Shown here: piece by piece, positions 7,311-14,169 of the stretch
How positions within the stretch are numbered: position 1 is the first letter of the stretch
Layout: every line of letters begins with the position of its first letter
NCBI GenBank assembly: GCA_045534775.1
Contig: JAZSKI010000081.1
Location: 1 to 18,354, forward strand
DNA length: 18,354 bases
Direction of reading: 5' to 3'
From: JAZOTK01 sp045534775
GTDB lineage: Bacteria; Bacillota; Clostridia; RUG12999
The notes under the pieces: generated by a model
Databases searched by the model: none
Told to the model about the DNA's origin: nothing
What the model saw: only the letters and a program-made list of their open reading frames with translations
Translations under genes and position numbers: made by a program

Positions 7311-8534
7311 ATGGAAAACGTATTTGACATACTTAAAGAAAGAGGACTTATCGCACAGACAACTCACGAAGAAGAAATCCGCAAGCTCTTAGGCGAGGAA
7401 AAGGTTACCTTTTATATAGGCTTTGACCCCACCGCTGACAGTCTCCATGTGGGACATTTCCTTCAGATGGTAGTTATGAAACACATGCAGGATGCAGGGC
7501 ACCGTCCCATAGCTCTTGTAGGCGGCGGTACGGGTATGATAGGCGACCCCAGCGGCAGAACCGACATGCGTCAGATGATGACTAAGGAAACCATCGCCCA
7601 CAACTGCGAATGTTTTAAAAAGCAGCTTGGCAGGCTTGTTGATTTTTCTGATAATAAAGCTCTTATGGTTAATAACGCCGACTGGCTTATGGACCTTAAT
7701 TACATTGAGTTTTTGAGAGATATAGGCTCCTGCTTCTCCGTAAATAAAATGCTGACAGCCGAATGCTTCAAGACCAGACTTGAGAAGGGGCTTTCCTTCC
7801 TTGAATTTAACTATATGCTTATGCAAAGCTACGACTTTTTAATGCTTAACAGAAATTACGGCTGTAAAATTGAGCTTGGCGGTGACGACCAATGGTCCAA
7901 TATCTTAGGCGGCATTGACCTTTGCCGAAGAAAAGACCAACAGCAGGTATACGGTATGACCTTTACTCTCCTTCTTACCTCTGAAGGTAAGAAAATGGGT
8001 AAAACCGCTAAGGGTGCTCTCTGGCTTGACCCTGAAAAATGCAAGCCCTACGATTTCTATCAGTATTGGGTTAATGTTCACGATAACGACGTTATTAACT
8101 GTTTAAAACTCATCACCTTCGTTCCTATGGACGAAATTCGTGAGATGGAAAAATGGGAAGGTCAGCAGCTTAATCAGGCTAAAAAACGTCTTGCCTTTGA
8201 GGTTACAAAGCTTGTACACGGTGAGGAAGAAGCAATTAAAGCAAGAGATGCAGCAGAAACAGTATTTGCAGGCGGTGGCGTAAGTGCCGATATGCCTACA
8301 ACGGAAATTCCCGCATCGGAGCTTATCGGTATGGGTATGCTTGATTTACTGACAGCTACAAAGCTTGTTCCTTCCAAGGGTGAAGGCAGAAGACTTATTC
8401 AGCAAAACGGTCTCAGCGTAAACGATGTCAAGATTACCGATGTTAATGCAGTTGTTACAGAAGACCTTTTTGAAGATGACAGTTTCATAATCAAAAAAGG
8501 CAAAAAAATATTCCACAGGGTGAAAAAAGTATGA
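7311..8534 (+). CDS. tyrS: tyrosine--tRNA ligase
   Basis: Charges tRNA-Tyr with tyrosine in the cytoplasm. The protein has 407 residues, normal for bacterial class Ic TyrRS. Motifs: FYIGFDPTADSLHVGH with the HIGH-type HVGH at 46-49; GGGTGMIGDPSGR at 71-83; ELGGDDQWSNI with the tyrosine/tRNA pocket; and KKMGKT at 227-232 as the KMSKS loop, with Gly at the first Ser position as in many TyrRS. The C-terminal 60 residues (KLVPSKGEGRRLIQQNG onward) are the S4-like RNA-binding domain. AAGGGAG precedes the ATG by about 8 nt. The last codons overlap the SLH-domain gene by 4 nt (ATGA), and an AGGGTGA in the tyrS 3' end serves as that gene's ribosome binding site. Confidence 0.97.
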   Translation: MENVFDILKERGLIAQTTHEEEIRKLLGEEKVTFYIGFDPTADSLHVGHFLQMVVMKHMQDAGHRPIALVGGGTGMIGDPSGRTDMRQMMTKETIAHNCECFKKQLGRLVDFSDNKALMVNNADWLMDLNYIEFLRDIGSCFSVNKMLTAECFKTRLEKGLSFLEFNYMLMQSYDFLMLNRNYGCKIELGGDDQWSNILGGIDLCRRKDQQQVYGMTFTLLLTSEGKKMGKTAKGALWLDPEKCKPYDFYQYWVNVHDNDVINCLKLITFVPMDEIREMEKWEGQQLNQAKKRLAFEVTKLVHGEEEAIKARDAAETVFAGGGVSADMPTTEIPASELIGMGMLDLLTATKLVPSKGEGRRLIQQNGLSVNDVKITDVNAVVTEDLFEDDSFIIKKGKKIFHRVKKV

Positions 8535-9802
8535 AAAAAATAATATTTGCACTTATTGTTGCACTTCTCCCCATATCGGTATTTTCTGCGGGATTTACCG
8601 ATATGGAGCATTACGGCTGGGCAAAGGAAGCCGTAGATACACTTGAAGAAAAAGGCATAATTAACGGTATGTCTGACGGTGTTTTTTACCCGGAAGGCAA
8701 CGTAACCTTTGAGCAGATAGCAAAGATGGCTGTGCTTTCCTTCGGAAGTGATGCTTCCGTCCCTTCTGTGCCCTCATTTGAGGACGTAAGCACAGACAGA
8801 TGGTCCTACGAATATATCGAGAAGAGTAAAGCCTGGTTCACAACCGAGGATAATAAGTTTTATCCCGAAAAGCCTGCCGAAAGATGGCAGGTAGCAGGGG
8901 CGGCTATCCGTGCTTTAGGTCTTGAGGCAACGGATAAAACTGTTTTTTCCGACCAGAATGAAATGACTGATGAGATTGCAAGGATTGCCAATGCCGCCGT
9001 AGAATACGGCATTATTGAAGGTTATCCCGATGGTAGCTTCAGACCTATGCAACGAGTAACAAGAGCTGAAGCCGCGGTTATAATCCACCGTGCTTTGTCT
9101 GTAGAGCTTCCCGAAACGGAAACAGAGACTGAAACAAAGCCCGAAACAAAGCCCGAAGCTAAACCGGAGACCGAGACTGAAACCGAAAGCACTCCTGCTG
9201 AGAAGGATGTTCGTATGGATTTTTATGTAATCAACGATACCACTGATGTAATTGCCGAAAACGGTGATGTTACCGTGAAATTAAACGGCTACCACAGCGG
9301 CGAGTCAGTGGATTTTACCTGCGAACGGGCTTTTCTGAAGCATCCTGACGGCACCAAGGATGATACCATCACCTTTTCTACCGGTGATGTGGCTGTAGCC
9401 GTTCGTGACATCACAACTAACGTGAGATGGATAACAAAGCTGTTTGATTTATCAGACCTTTACAGCGGCAATACGGTAATAAATCCCTACAACAAGGTTG
9501 ATATTTATAAAACCGGATATTTGACTTATTCCTTCGGATTGGTGAGAAATCTCACCGCCAAAAGCATATCCTTGGTTCAGGATGATACTGCTACTGACCA
9601 GAGAAATATCTACGCTTTCGGCGAAGATGTGAATTTTTATCAGTATAACCGCAGGAAAAACAAAATTGAGCCTGCTGACCGCAGTGATATTACAGCCGAC
9701 AAAACTCCGTCGGGAAATCCCGTAACAGAGGATGGCTGTTACACCATTACGCTGCGCCGCGATAACAAAGTAAGTGATGTTCTTATATTATATAACGAGT
9801 AG
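8531..9802 (+). CDS. SLH-domain cell-surface protein
   Basis: A 423-residue exported protein. The signal peptide is MKKIIFALIVALLPISVFSA (1-20). Three S-layer-homology segments follow: residues about 21-70 (AGFTDMEHYGWAKEAVDTL ... GMSDGVFYPEGNVT); a divergent one near 80-130; and a good one near 139-190 (AAVEYGIIEGYPDGSFRPM ... TRAEAAVIIHRAL). SLH triplets anchor proteins to pyruvylated secondary wall polymer. Next is a Glu/Thr/Pro/Lys spacer (194-222), then about 200 residues (226-423) that look beta-rich and that I do not recognise; they contain no catalytic motif I can name. Translation probably couples to tyrS: ATG overlaps its TGA, with AGGGTGA upstream. It may be a wall-anchored structural or binding protein. 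A hairpin follows the stop codon. Confidence 0.88.
   Translation: MKKIIFALIVALLPISVFSAGFTDMEHYGWAKEAVDTLEEKGIINGMSDGVFYPEGNVTFEQIAKMAVLSFGSDASVPSVPSFEDVSTDRWSYEYIEKSKAWFTTEDNKFYPEKPAERWQVAGAAIRALGLEATDKTVFSDQNEMTDEIARIANAAVEYGIIEGYPDGSFRPMQRVTRAEAAVIIHRALSVELPETETETETKPETKPEAKPETETETESTPAEKDVRMDFYVINDTTDVIAENGDVTVKLNGYHSGESVDFTCERAFLKHPDGTKDDTITFSTGDVAVAVRDITTNVRWITKLFDLSDLYSGNTVINPYNKVDIYKTGYLTYSFGLVRNLTAKSISLVQDDTATDQRNIYAFGEDVNFYQYNRRKNKIEPADRSDITADKTPSGNPVTEDGCYTITLRRDNKVSDVLILYNE
9113..9190 (+). repeat. low-complexity Glu/Thr/Lys/Pro spacer in SLH protein
   Basis: Short degenerate repeats of GAAAC/GAGAC-type codons encode ETET, KPET and KPEAKPE units (residues 195-220). They form a flexible linker between the SLH anchor and the C-terminal domain. 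Length may vary between strains by slippage. Confidence 0.7.
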
Positions 9803-9825
9803 GGATTTGCCGCGGCAAGTCCCTA
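9800..9825 (+). terminator. hairpin after the SLH gene
   Basis: TAGGGATTTGCC pairs with GGCAAGTCCCTA (one G-T pair, very small loop); the stem includes the SLH stop codon. It is followed by TTTAACAAGG, so the T-run is poor. It could weaken read-through into the next gene or protect the 3' end; read-through is also likely, as the next gene lacks an obvious promoter. Confidence 0.5.
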
Positions 9826-9845
9826 TTTAACAAGGAGGTTGCTTT

Positions 9846-10553
9846 ATGATAAACGAATTTTCGCGCGCCGAGCTTCTGCTGGGTAGCAAGGCAATAGAAA
9901 AGCTCAAAGGCTCTTCGGTTATAATTTTCGGTATTGGCGGCGTAGGCTCTTATGTCGCCGAAGCTGTTGCCCGCTGTGGTGTAGGACGTATAACTCTCGT
10001 GGATAACGATACTGTATCTCTTACCAATATAAACCGCCAGCTTACGGCACTTCATTCAACCGTAGGAAAGCCTAAGGTTGAGGTTATGAAAGAAAGGATA
10101 GCCGATATAAACCCTTGCGCCGAGGTAACCGCCATTTATAGATTCTATAACAGCGAAACGGCTGACGAAACGGATATATCGGCCTATGATTATGTTGTTG
10201 ATGCCATTGATACCGTATCGTCAAAATTATTGCTCATAGAAAAAGCCTGTGCTGCAGGGGTGCCCATCATAAGCTGTATGGGTGCAGGGAACAAGCTTGA
10301 CCCTACAGCCTTTGAGGTGACTGATATTTATAAAACCTCCGTTTGCCCTCTTGCGAAAGTGATGCGGCATGAGCTTAAAAAGCGCGGCATAAAAAAACTT
10401 AAGGTGTTATATTCAAAGGAACTGCCTCTGAAACCGACAGGTAACAGCGAAGAAACAAATAAAAGACAAACCCCGGGAAGCCTGTCCTTTGTCCCATCGG
10501 TTGCGGGGCTTATAATAGGCGGAGAAGTAATCAAAGAATTAACGGTTTTTTGA
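9846..10553 (+). CDS. tcdA: ThiF/E1-like tRNA threonylcarbamoyladenosine dehydratase
   Basis: ATP-dependent E1-like enzyme that cyclises t6A37 of tRNA to ct6A in the TcdA (CsdL/YgdL) family. The 235 residues hold an N-terminal FSRAELLLG, the nucleotide loop GIGGVGSYVAEAVAR (29-43), DNDTVSLTNINRQ (53-65) where the adenylate and Mg ligands lie, AIDTVSSK near 115-122, and ISCMGAGNKLDP. Length, start motif and absence of a rhodanese or ThiS-type partner gene argue for TcdA rather than MoeB or ThiF. CAAGGAGGTTG precedes the ATG by about 6 nt. It follows the SLH gene by 43 nt, across a hairpin, and is probably transcribed from the tyrS promoter. No CsdA/CsdE neighbours are visible. Confidence 0.88.
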   Translation: MINEFSRAELLLGSKAIEKLKGSSVIIFGIGGVGSYVAEAVARCGVGRITLVDNDTVSLTNINRQLTALHSTVGKPKVEVMKERIADINPCAEVTAIYRFYNSETADETDISAYDYVVDAIDTVSSKLLLIEKACAAGVPIISCMGAGNKLDPTAFEVTDIYKTSVCPLAKVMRHELKKRGIKKLKVLYSKELPLKPTGNSEETNKRQTPGSLSFVPSVAGLIIGGEVIKELTVF

Positions 10554-10578
10554 TTTATGTTTACAAAAACTTAAAAAA

Positions 10579-10602
10579 CTTTTTTGATTTTTTCAAAAAA
10601 AG
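10579..10602 (+). repeat. A/T palindrome before the rpsU promoter
   Basis: CTTTTTTGA and TCAAAAAAAG form an AT-only inverted repeat around a TTTTT loop, 2 nt before the -35 box of the rpsU promoter. It could be a weak bidirectional terminator or an A/T-tract UP-like element; sequence alone does not decide. Confidence 0.4.
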
Positions 10603-10604
10603 TA

Positions 10605-10633
10605 TTGACAATTTTTATTATATGATATATAAT
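10605..10633 (+). promoter_or_regulatory. sigma-A promoter of rpsU-yqeY
   Basis: TTGACA (10605-10610) and TATAAT (10628-10633), 17-nt spacer: a perfect consensus pair, as expected for a ribosomal protein gene. The leader to the rpsU start is about 70 nt. Confidence 0.9.
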
Positions 10634-10710
10634 AATTAGTGAACTATTATTACACGACTATACTTCCTGCACTTGATTGTGCATTGTACAAGGCGGAGGG
10701 AGGGGAAATC

Positions 10711-10887
10711 ATGTCTGAAATCAGAATTAAAGAAAATGAGTCTTTGGAAAGTGCTTTACGCAGATTCAAACGTTCCTGTGCTAAGTCCGGTGTTTTGTCG
10801 GAACTCAGAAAAAGAGAACACTATGAGAAGCCCAGCGTAAAACGCAAAAAGAAGTCAGAAGCTGCACGTAAAAGAAAATATAAATAA
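10711..10887 (+). CDS. rpsU: 30S ribosomal protein S21
   Basis: Small basic subunit protein near the mRNA 3'-end/anti-SD platform of the 30S. The 58 residues begin MSEIRIKENESLESALRRFK, the universal S21 start, and end in a KRKKKSEAARKRKYK basic tail. The upstream in-frame ATG at 10639 is rejected: it adds 24 residues without homology, and a very strong GGAGGGAGGGG sits just before 10711. It is paired with yqeY, 13 nt downstream, as in most Firmicutes. Confidence 0.95.
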   Translation: MSEIRIKENESLESALRRFKRSCAKSGVLSELRKREHYEKPSVKRKKKSEAARKRKYK

Positions 10888-10900
10888 TTAGGTGTTATAT

Positions 10901-11341
10901 ATGATTAAAGAACAGCTTTTAGAAGAAATGAAAACTGCCATGAAGGAAAAGGATACTGTCCGTAAGGATGCTGTTCAGATGGTTCGTGCCGCGGTTTTAC
11001 AGTTTGAAAAGGATAACAAAACAGAATTGGAAGATGATGGCGTTATTGAAATCATAGCTAAGGAAATCAAAAGATACAGAGATGTATTGCCCGACTATGA
11101 AAAAAGCGGTCGCGAGGATTTGGTTGCGGAAATTAACCGTAAAATTGAAATTCTTATGCCGTATCTGCCAAAACAACTTACCGAACAGGAAATTAAAGAT
11201 ATTGTACAAGAGGTAATAACTGAAACAGGTGCTTCCTCTATGAGAGATATGGGTAAGGTTATGTCGGTTATTATGCCTAAAGTTAAAGGAAAGTGCGACG
11301 GTCGTGTCGTAAATTCAATTATTAAAGAGTACTTAAATTGA
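10901..11341 (+). CDS. yqeY: GatB/YqeY domain protein
   Basis: A 146-residue soluble helical protein of the YqeY family, related to the tail domain of the GatB/GatE amidotransferase subunit that contacts tRNA. Signature segments: MIKEQLLEEMKTAMKEKD at the N-terminus; RYRDVLPDYEKSGREDLV; EILMPYLPKQLTEQEI; and GASSMRDMGKVMSVIMPKVK near the C-terminus. The true start is ATG 10901, served by TTAGGTG; an in-frame GTG at 10892 overlaps that site. It follows rpsU, a conserved pairing, and a terminator begins 7 nt after its stop. The function in the cell is not settled; a role with tRNA is inferred from the domain. Confidence 0.93.
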   Translation: MIKEQLLEEMKTAMKEKDTVRKDAVQMVRAAVLQFEKDNKTELEDDGVIEIIAKEIKRYRDVLPDYEKSGREDLVAEINRKIEILMPYLPKQLTEQEIKDIVQEVITETGASSMRDMGKVMSVIMPKVKGKCDGRVVNSIIKEYLN

Positions 11342-11347
11342 ACATGG

Positions 11348-11380
11348 GGTGAATTAGGCTGTGCTTAATTCACCTTTTTT
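11348..11380 (+). terminator. intrinsic terminator after yqeY
   Basis: GGTGAATTA (11348-11356) with TAATTCACC (11366-11374), nine pairs, loop of nine, then six T residues. It ends the rpsU-yqeY unit. Confidence 0.9.
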
Positions 11381-11407
11381 CATATATTTACGGAAAGGAT
11401 GGTTTTT

Positions 11408-12049
11408 ATGGATTTAAACTTAATTGCTTCATCTGAAATGAACTCGGAATTTGATAACTGGAAACATTTGTTTTTGCTTAACAAATTCGGTATTGACGAG
11501 ATTGAAACAAAGCTTAATATATTAAATGAAGAATACCGGTTTCTGCACGACTACAATCCCATAGAAAATATACTCACCCGCATTAAATCTCCCAAGCAGA
11601 TTATTGCAAAGCTCAAAAGACATAATTTGGATATTACCGTAGAAAATGCCTATAAAAACATTTTTGATATAGGAGGTGTCCGCGTAATCTGCTCCTTTGC
11701 AAATGATGTTTATACCGTTGCAAGACTGCTTGAACAGCAAAACGACATTAAGGTAAAGCAGGTTAAGGATTACCTCGCCGCCCCCAAACCCAACGGCTAC
11801 CGTTCCCTTCACATGCTTGTAGAGGTGCCTGTGTTTTTATCCAATAAAACCGTACCCGTCACCATTGAGGTTCAGTTCCGTTCCATCAGTATGGATTTAT
11901 GGGCAAGTATCGAACATAAAATCTACTATAAATCCGACATTGATATTCCGCCTCAGCTTTCCAACCGCCTGACCCGAGTTGCAGACAAGCTGGACGAAAT
12001 AGACCACGAAATGTTCAGTATTAAAGAGGAAATTAAAAAATATTTATAA
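11408..12049 (+). CDS. small alarmone synthetase, (p)ppGpp (RelQ/YjbM-type)
   Basis: Makes (p)ppGpp from ATP and GDP/GTP; it has a synthetase domain only, with no HD hydrolase, TGS or ACT domain. The 213 residues include: RIKSPKQIIAKLKR (58-71), ATP-binding; DIGGVRVICSF (87-97) with the conserved Asp and Arg; KPNGYRSLH (127-135), the substrate loop; VTIEVQFRS (151-159) with the catalytic Glu; and LWASIEHKIYYK (164-175). Length and motif order match the RelP/RelQ small synthetases of Firmicutes. I prefer ATG 11408, with AAAGGATGG 6 nt upstream, over the in-frame ATG at 11399, which overlaps that site. It stands alone between a terminator and the rpsB leader. Its own promoter is not clear; the upstream stretch to 11380 is short, so some read-through from yqeY is possible. 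Confidence 0.9.
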   Translation: MDLNLIASSEMNSEFDNWKHLFLLNKFGIDEIETKLNILNEEYRFLHDYNPIENILTRIKSPKQIIAKLKRHNLDITVENAYKNIFDIGGVRVICSFANDVYTVARLLEQQNDIKVKQVKDYLAAPKPNGYRSLHMLVEVPVFLSNKTVPVTIEVQFRSISMDLWASIEHKIYYKSDIDIPPQLSNRLTRVADKLDEIDHEMFSIKEEIKKYL

Positions 12050-12162
12050 TTTAATTGCCGCACTCAGATATATATATTTATACAAAATATACAAATTAAA
12101 AGTAAAATTTTTTCAATTAACTCACAAAGCCTACAATCTTGTAAAAAAAATAAAAATTTTTG

Positions 12163-12191
12163 TTGCATTTTTGCAAAAAATGTGATAAAAT
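12163..12191 (+). promoter_or_regulatory. probable promoter of rpsB-tsf
   Basis: TTGCAT (12163-12168) and TAAAAT (12186-12191) with a 17-nt spacer, the latter preceded by TGTGA. The -35 is weak; A/T tracts upstream may help. Between the small synthetase stop (12049) and here the sequence is AT-rich with no other feature that I can support. Confidence 0.55.
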
Positions 12192-12212
12192 AATAACGTT
12201 GAAAAATACGCA

Positions 12213-12281
12213 CATTTCGCTATTGCCGAACGGTGCCGAAGGTTGCTCCCTTAGGCTTGCGGCAAAAATCTCGGCGAAATG
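12213..12281 (+). promoter_or_regulatory. structured rpsB leader RNA
   Basis: Nested helices: CATTTCGC (12213-12220) with GCGAAATG (12274-12281); inside it TTGCCG (12223-12228) with CGGCAA (12260-12265); and an inner hairpin GCC-AAGG / CCTT-GGC between about 12235 and 12257. It ends 12 nt before the rpsB ribosome binding site. Position and compact branching suggest an S2 autoregulatory leader; this is inference from the fold. Confidence 0.65.
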
Positions 12282-12308
12282 GAGGAAAATTAACCGGAGG
12301 TGTTTATA

Positions 12309-13043
12309 ATGGGAGCAGTATCAATGAAACAATTACTTGAGGCAGGTGTACACTTTGGTCACCAGACTCGCAGATGGAACCCCAAAATGAAGGAGTACAT
12401 CTTTACAGAAAGAAACGGAATCTATATTATAGATTTGCAGAAAACTGTAAAGAAGGTTGAAGAAGCTTATTCCTTCATACGTGAGGTTGCGGCAAACGGT
12501 CAGGATGTTTTGTTTGTAGGAACAAAGAAACAGGCTCAGGATGCTATCCGTGAAGAAGCTGAAAGAGTTAATATGTTCTTCGTTAACAATCGTTGGCTCG
12601 GCGGTATGCTTACAAACTTCAAAACAATCAGAAGAAGAATAGATCGTCTGTCTCAGCTCCACAAAATGGAAGAAGACGGCACATTTGATTTACTTCCCAA
12701 GAAGGAGGTAAGCAAGCTTAAGGTTGAAACCGAGAAGCTGGAAAAGTTCCTCGGCGGTATCAAAGACCTTAAGAGACTTCCCGGTGCTATGTTCGTAGTT
12801 GACCCCAGAAAAGAAAAAATTGCAATTGCGGAAGCTAAGAGACTTAACATTCCCGTTGTTGCTATTGTTGACACAAACTGTGACCCCGACGAGGTTGATT
12901 ATGTAATCCCCGGCAACGATGATGCTATCAGAGCCGTTAAGCTTATCGCAGGCGCTATGGCAGATGCTATCTTAGAAGGCAGACAGGGCGAACAGCTTGA
13001 AGAAAAAGCAAACGAAACAGACGAAGAAGCAGCAGAAGCTTAA
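12309..13043 (+). CDS. rpsB: 30S ribosomal protein S2
   Basis: Head protein of the 30S that helps bind S1 and the mRNA. The 244 residues open with MGAVSMKQLLEAGVHFGHQT and the typical TRRWNPKMKEYIFTERNGIY; VGTKKQAQDAI, NRWLGGMLTNFKTI and PGAMFVVDPRKEKIAI are the core S2 blocks, followed by AIVDTNCDPDEVDYVIPGND. The last 25 residues are acidic. I chose ATG 12309, served by ACCGGAGGTG; the in-frame GTG at 12300 lies inside that site. It is preceded by a structured leader and followed 93 nt later by tsf, the usual pair. Confidence 0.97.
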   Translation: MGAVSMKQLLEAGVHFGHQTRRWNPKMKEYIFTERNGIYIIDLQKTVKKVEEAYSFIREVAANGQDVLFVGTKKQAQDAIREEAERVNMFFVNNRWLGGMLTNFKTIRRRIDRLSQLHKMEEDGTFDLLPKKEVSKLKVETEKLEKFLGGIKDLKRLPGAMFVVDPRKEKIAIAEAKRLNIPVVAIVDTNCDPDEVDYVIPGNDDAIRAVKLIAGAMADAILEGRQGEQLEEKANETDEEAAEA

Positions 13044-13059
13044 GAAATAATAAACATGG

Positions 13060-13106
13060 ATGAGGTTGTGGTAAAAACCGTTTTTCGGCTTCTATTACAG
13101 CCTCAT
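13060..13106 (+). promoter_or_regulatory. rpsB-tsf intergenic hairpin
   Basis: ATGAGGTTGT (13060-13069) pairs with ACAGCCTCAT (13097-13106), ten pairs with one G-T; the loop contains a small CCG/CGG stem. There is no T-run, so it is unlikely to be a full terminator. It may be an mRNA-processing, stability or attenuation element that sets S2 against EF-Ts output. Confidence 0.6.
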
Positions 13107-13136
13107 TTTAAAGAAAAAATGTTGGAGGTTTTAATA

Positions 13137-14024
13137 ATGGCTATTACAGCAGCAGCAGTAAAAGAATTAAGAGAAATTACAGATTGCGGTATGATGGATT
13201 GCAAAAAAGCACTCACAGAAGCAAACGGTGATATGGACAGAGCAATTGAATTGCTCAGAGAAAAAGGTCTTGCGGCGGCTTCTAAGAAAGCCGGCAGAAT
13301 TGCAGCAGAGGGTCTCGTAAGTTCATATACAAACGATGATTCTACAGTTGGTGCAATTATCGAAGTTAACAGCGAAACAGACTTTGTTGCTAAGAACAAG
13401 GATTTCCAGGATTTTGTAAATACACTTGCCAAAATCGTAGCTGATGAAAATCCCGCTGATGTTGAAGCGCTTTCCGCTTTGAACTATACAGGTACAGATT
13501 TTACGGTTGCAGATATGCTCCGCGAAAAAATCCTCACCATCGGCGAAAATATGAACATCAGAAGATTTATCAGATATGAAGGTAACGTAGTTACTTATAT
13601 CCACGGCGGCGGCAGAATCGGCGTTATGGTTAATATCGAAGGCAGCGATACAGCAGTTGCTAAAGAGGTTGCTATGCACATCGCAGCTATCAACCCCACA
13701 TATCTTACAAAGGACGTTGTTCCCCAGGAAGATATTGACCACGAAAAGCACATTATCATAGCTCAGATTAAAGAAGATCCGAAAAACGCTTCCAAACCCG
13801 ATGCTATCATCGAAAAAATGGTTGGCGGTAAAATCGGTAAATTCTTTGAACAGAACTGTCTTATGCAGCAGGAATTCTGTGTAAACACAGATTATACCGT
13901 TGAAAAATATTTAGCTGAAAAAGGCGTTAAGCTCGTTGATTTCGTTCGTTTTGAAAAGGGCGAAGGTATGGAAAAGAAAGAAGACGATTTCGCAGCTGAA
14001 GTTGAAAAGATGGCAAATAAATAA
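13137..14024 (+). CDS. tsf: translation elongation factor Ts
   Basis: Guanine nucleotide exchange factor for EF-Tu. The 295 residues comprise an N-terminal UBA-like helical part, MAITAAAVKELREITDCGMM with MDCKKAL (19-25) and GDMDRAIELLREKG, then the EF-Tu contact TDFVAKN at 81-87, and the core with VHGGGR-like IHGGGRIGVMV and a C-terminal part ending in EKGVKLVDFVRFEKGEG. The chosen ATG 13137 gives the classical MAIT start with TTGGAGG 9 nt before it; the open frame extends back to 13056, but those 27 residues have no EF-Ts character. It is co-transcribed with rpsB and followed by a terminator. Confidence 0.96.
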   Translation: MAITAAAVKELREITDCGMMDCKKALTEANGDMDRAIELLREKGLAAASKKAGRIAAEGLVSSYTNDDSTVGAIIEVNSETDFVAKNKDFQDFVNTLAKIVADENPADVEALSALNYTGTDFTVADMLREKILTIGENMNIRRFIRYEGNVVTYIHGGGRIGVMVNIEGSDTAVAKEVAMHIAAINPTYLTKDVVPQEDIDHEKHIIIAQIKEDPKNASKPDAIIEKMVGGKIGKFFEQNCLMQQEFCVNTDYTVEKYLAEKGVKLVDFVRFEKGEGMEKKEDDFAAEVEKMANK

Positions 14025-14049
14025 TTTTTATACCATTATTAAAAAAATT

Positions 14050-14082
14050 GAGGGACGCATAAAATTTGTGTTCCTCTTTTTT
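14050..14082 (+). terminator. intrinsic terminator after tsf
   Basis: GAGGGACGCA (14050-14059) with TGTGTTCCTC (14067-14076), ten pairs including G-T pairs, then six T residues. It separates rpsB-tsf from pyrH. The 14083-14169 stretch then holds AT-rich sequence that probably contains the pyrH promoter, but I see no convincing -35/-10 pair. Confidence 0.88.
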
Positions 14083-14169
14083 AAAAATTTCCTATAAAAT
14101 AAAAGGAATTTAAAGATTTATACCGAATATACATATAGGCTGTATTTTATTTTTGAAAGGATGGTTAAT

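Noticed and set aside
9846..10553. MoeB or ThiF identity for the E1-like enzyme
   Set aside because: There are no moaD, thiS or thiamine/molybdopterin neighbours, no C-terminal rhodanese, and the FSRAELLLG start fits TcdA better.
10639..10710. N-terminal extension of rpsU from an upstream ATG
   Set aside because: The added residues have no S21 likeness, and the strong GGAGGGAGGGG would be inside the coding region; S21 starts at 10711.
13056..13136. N-terminal extension of tsf
   Set aside because: It would include the intergenic hairpin, has no EF-Ts similarity, and the TTGGAGG before 13137 marks the real start.
14085..14111. Imperfect inverted repeat AAATTTCCT / AGGAATTT after the tsf terminator
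   Set aside because: AT-rich with a bulge and no clear promoter or operator function; it is likely chance in this composition.
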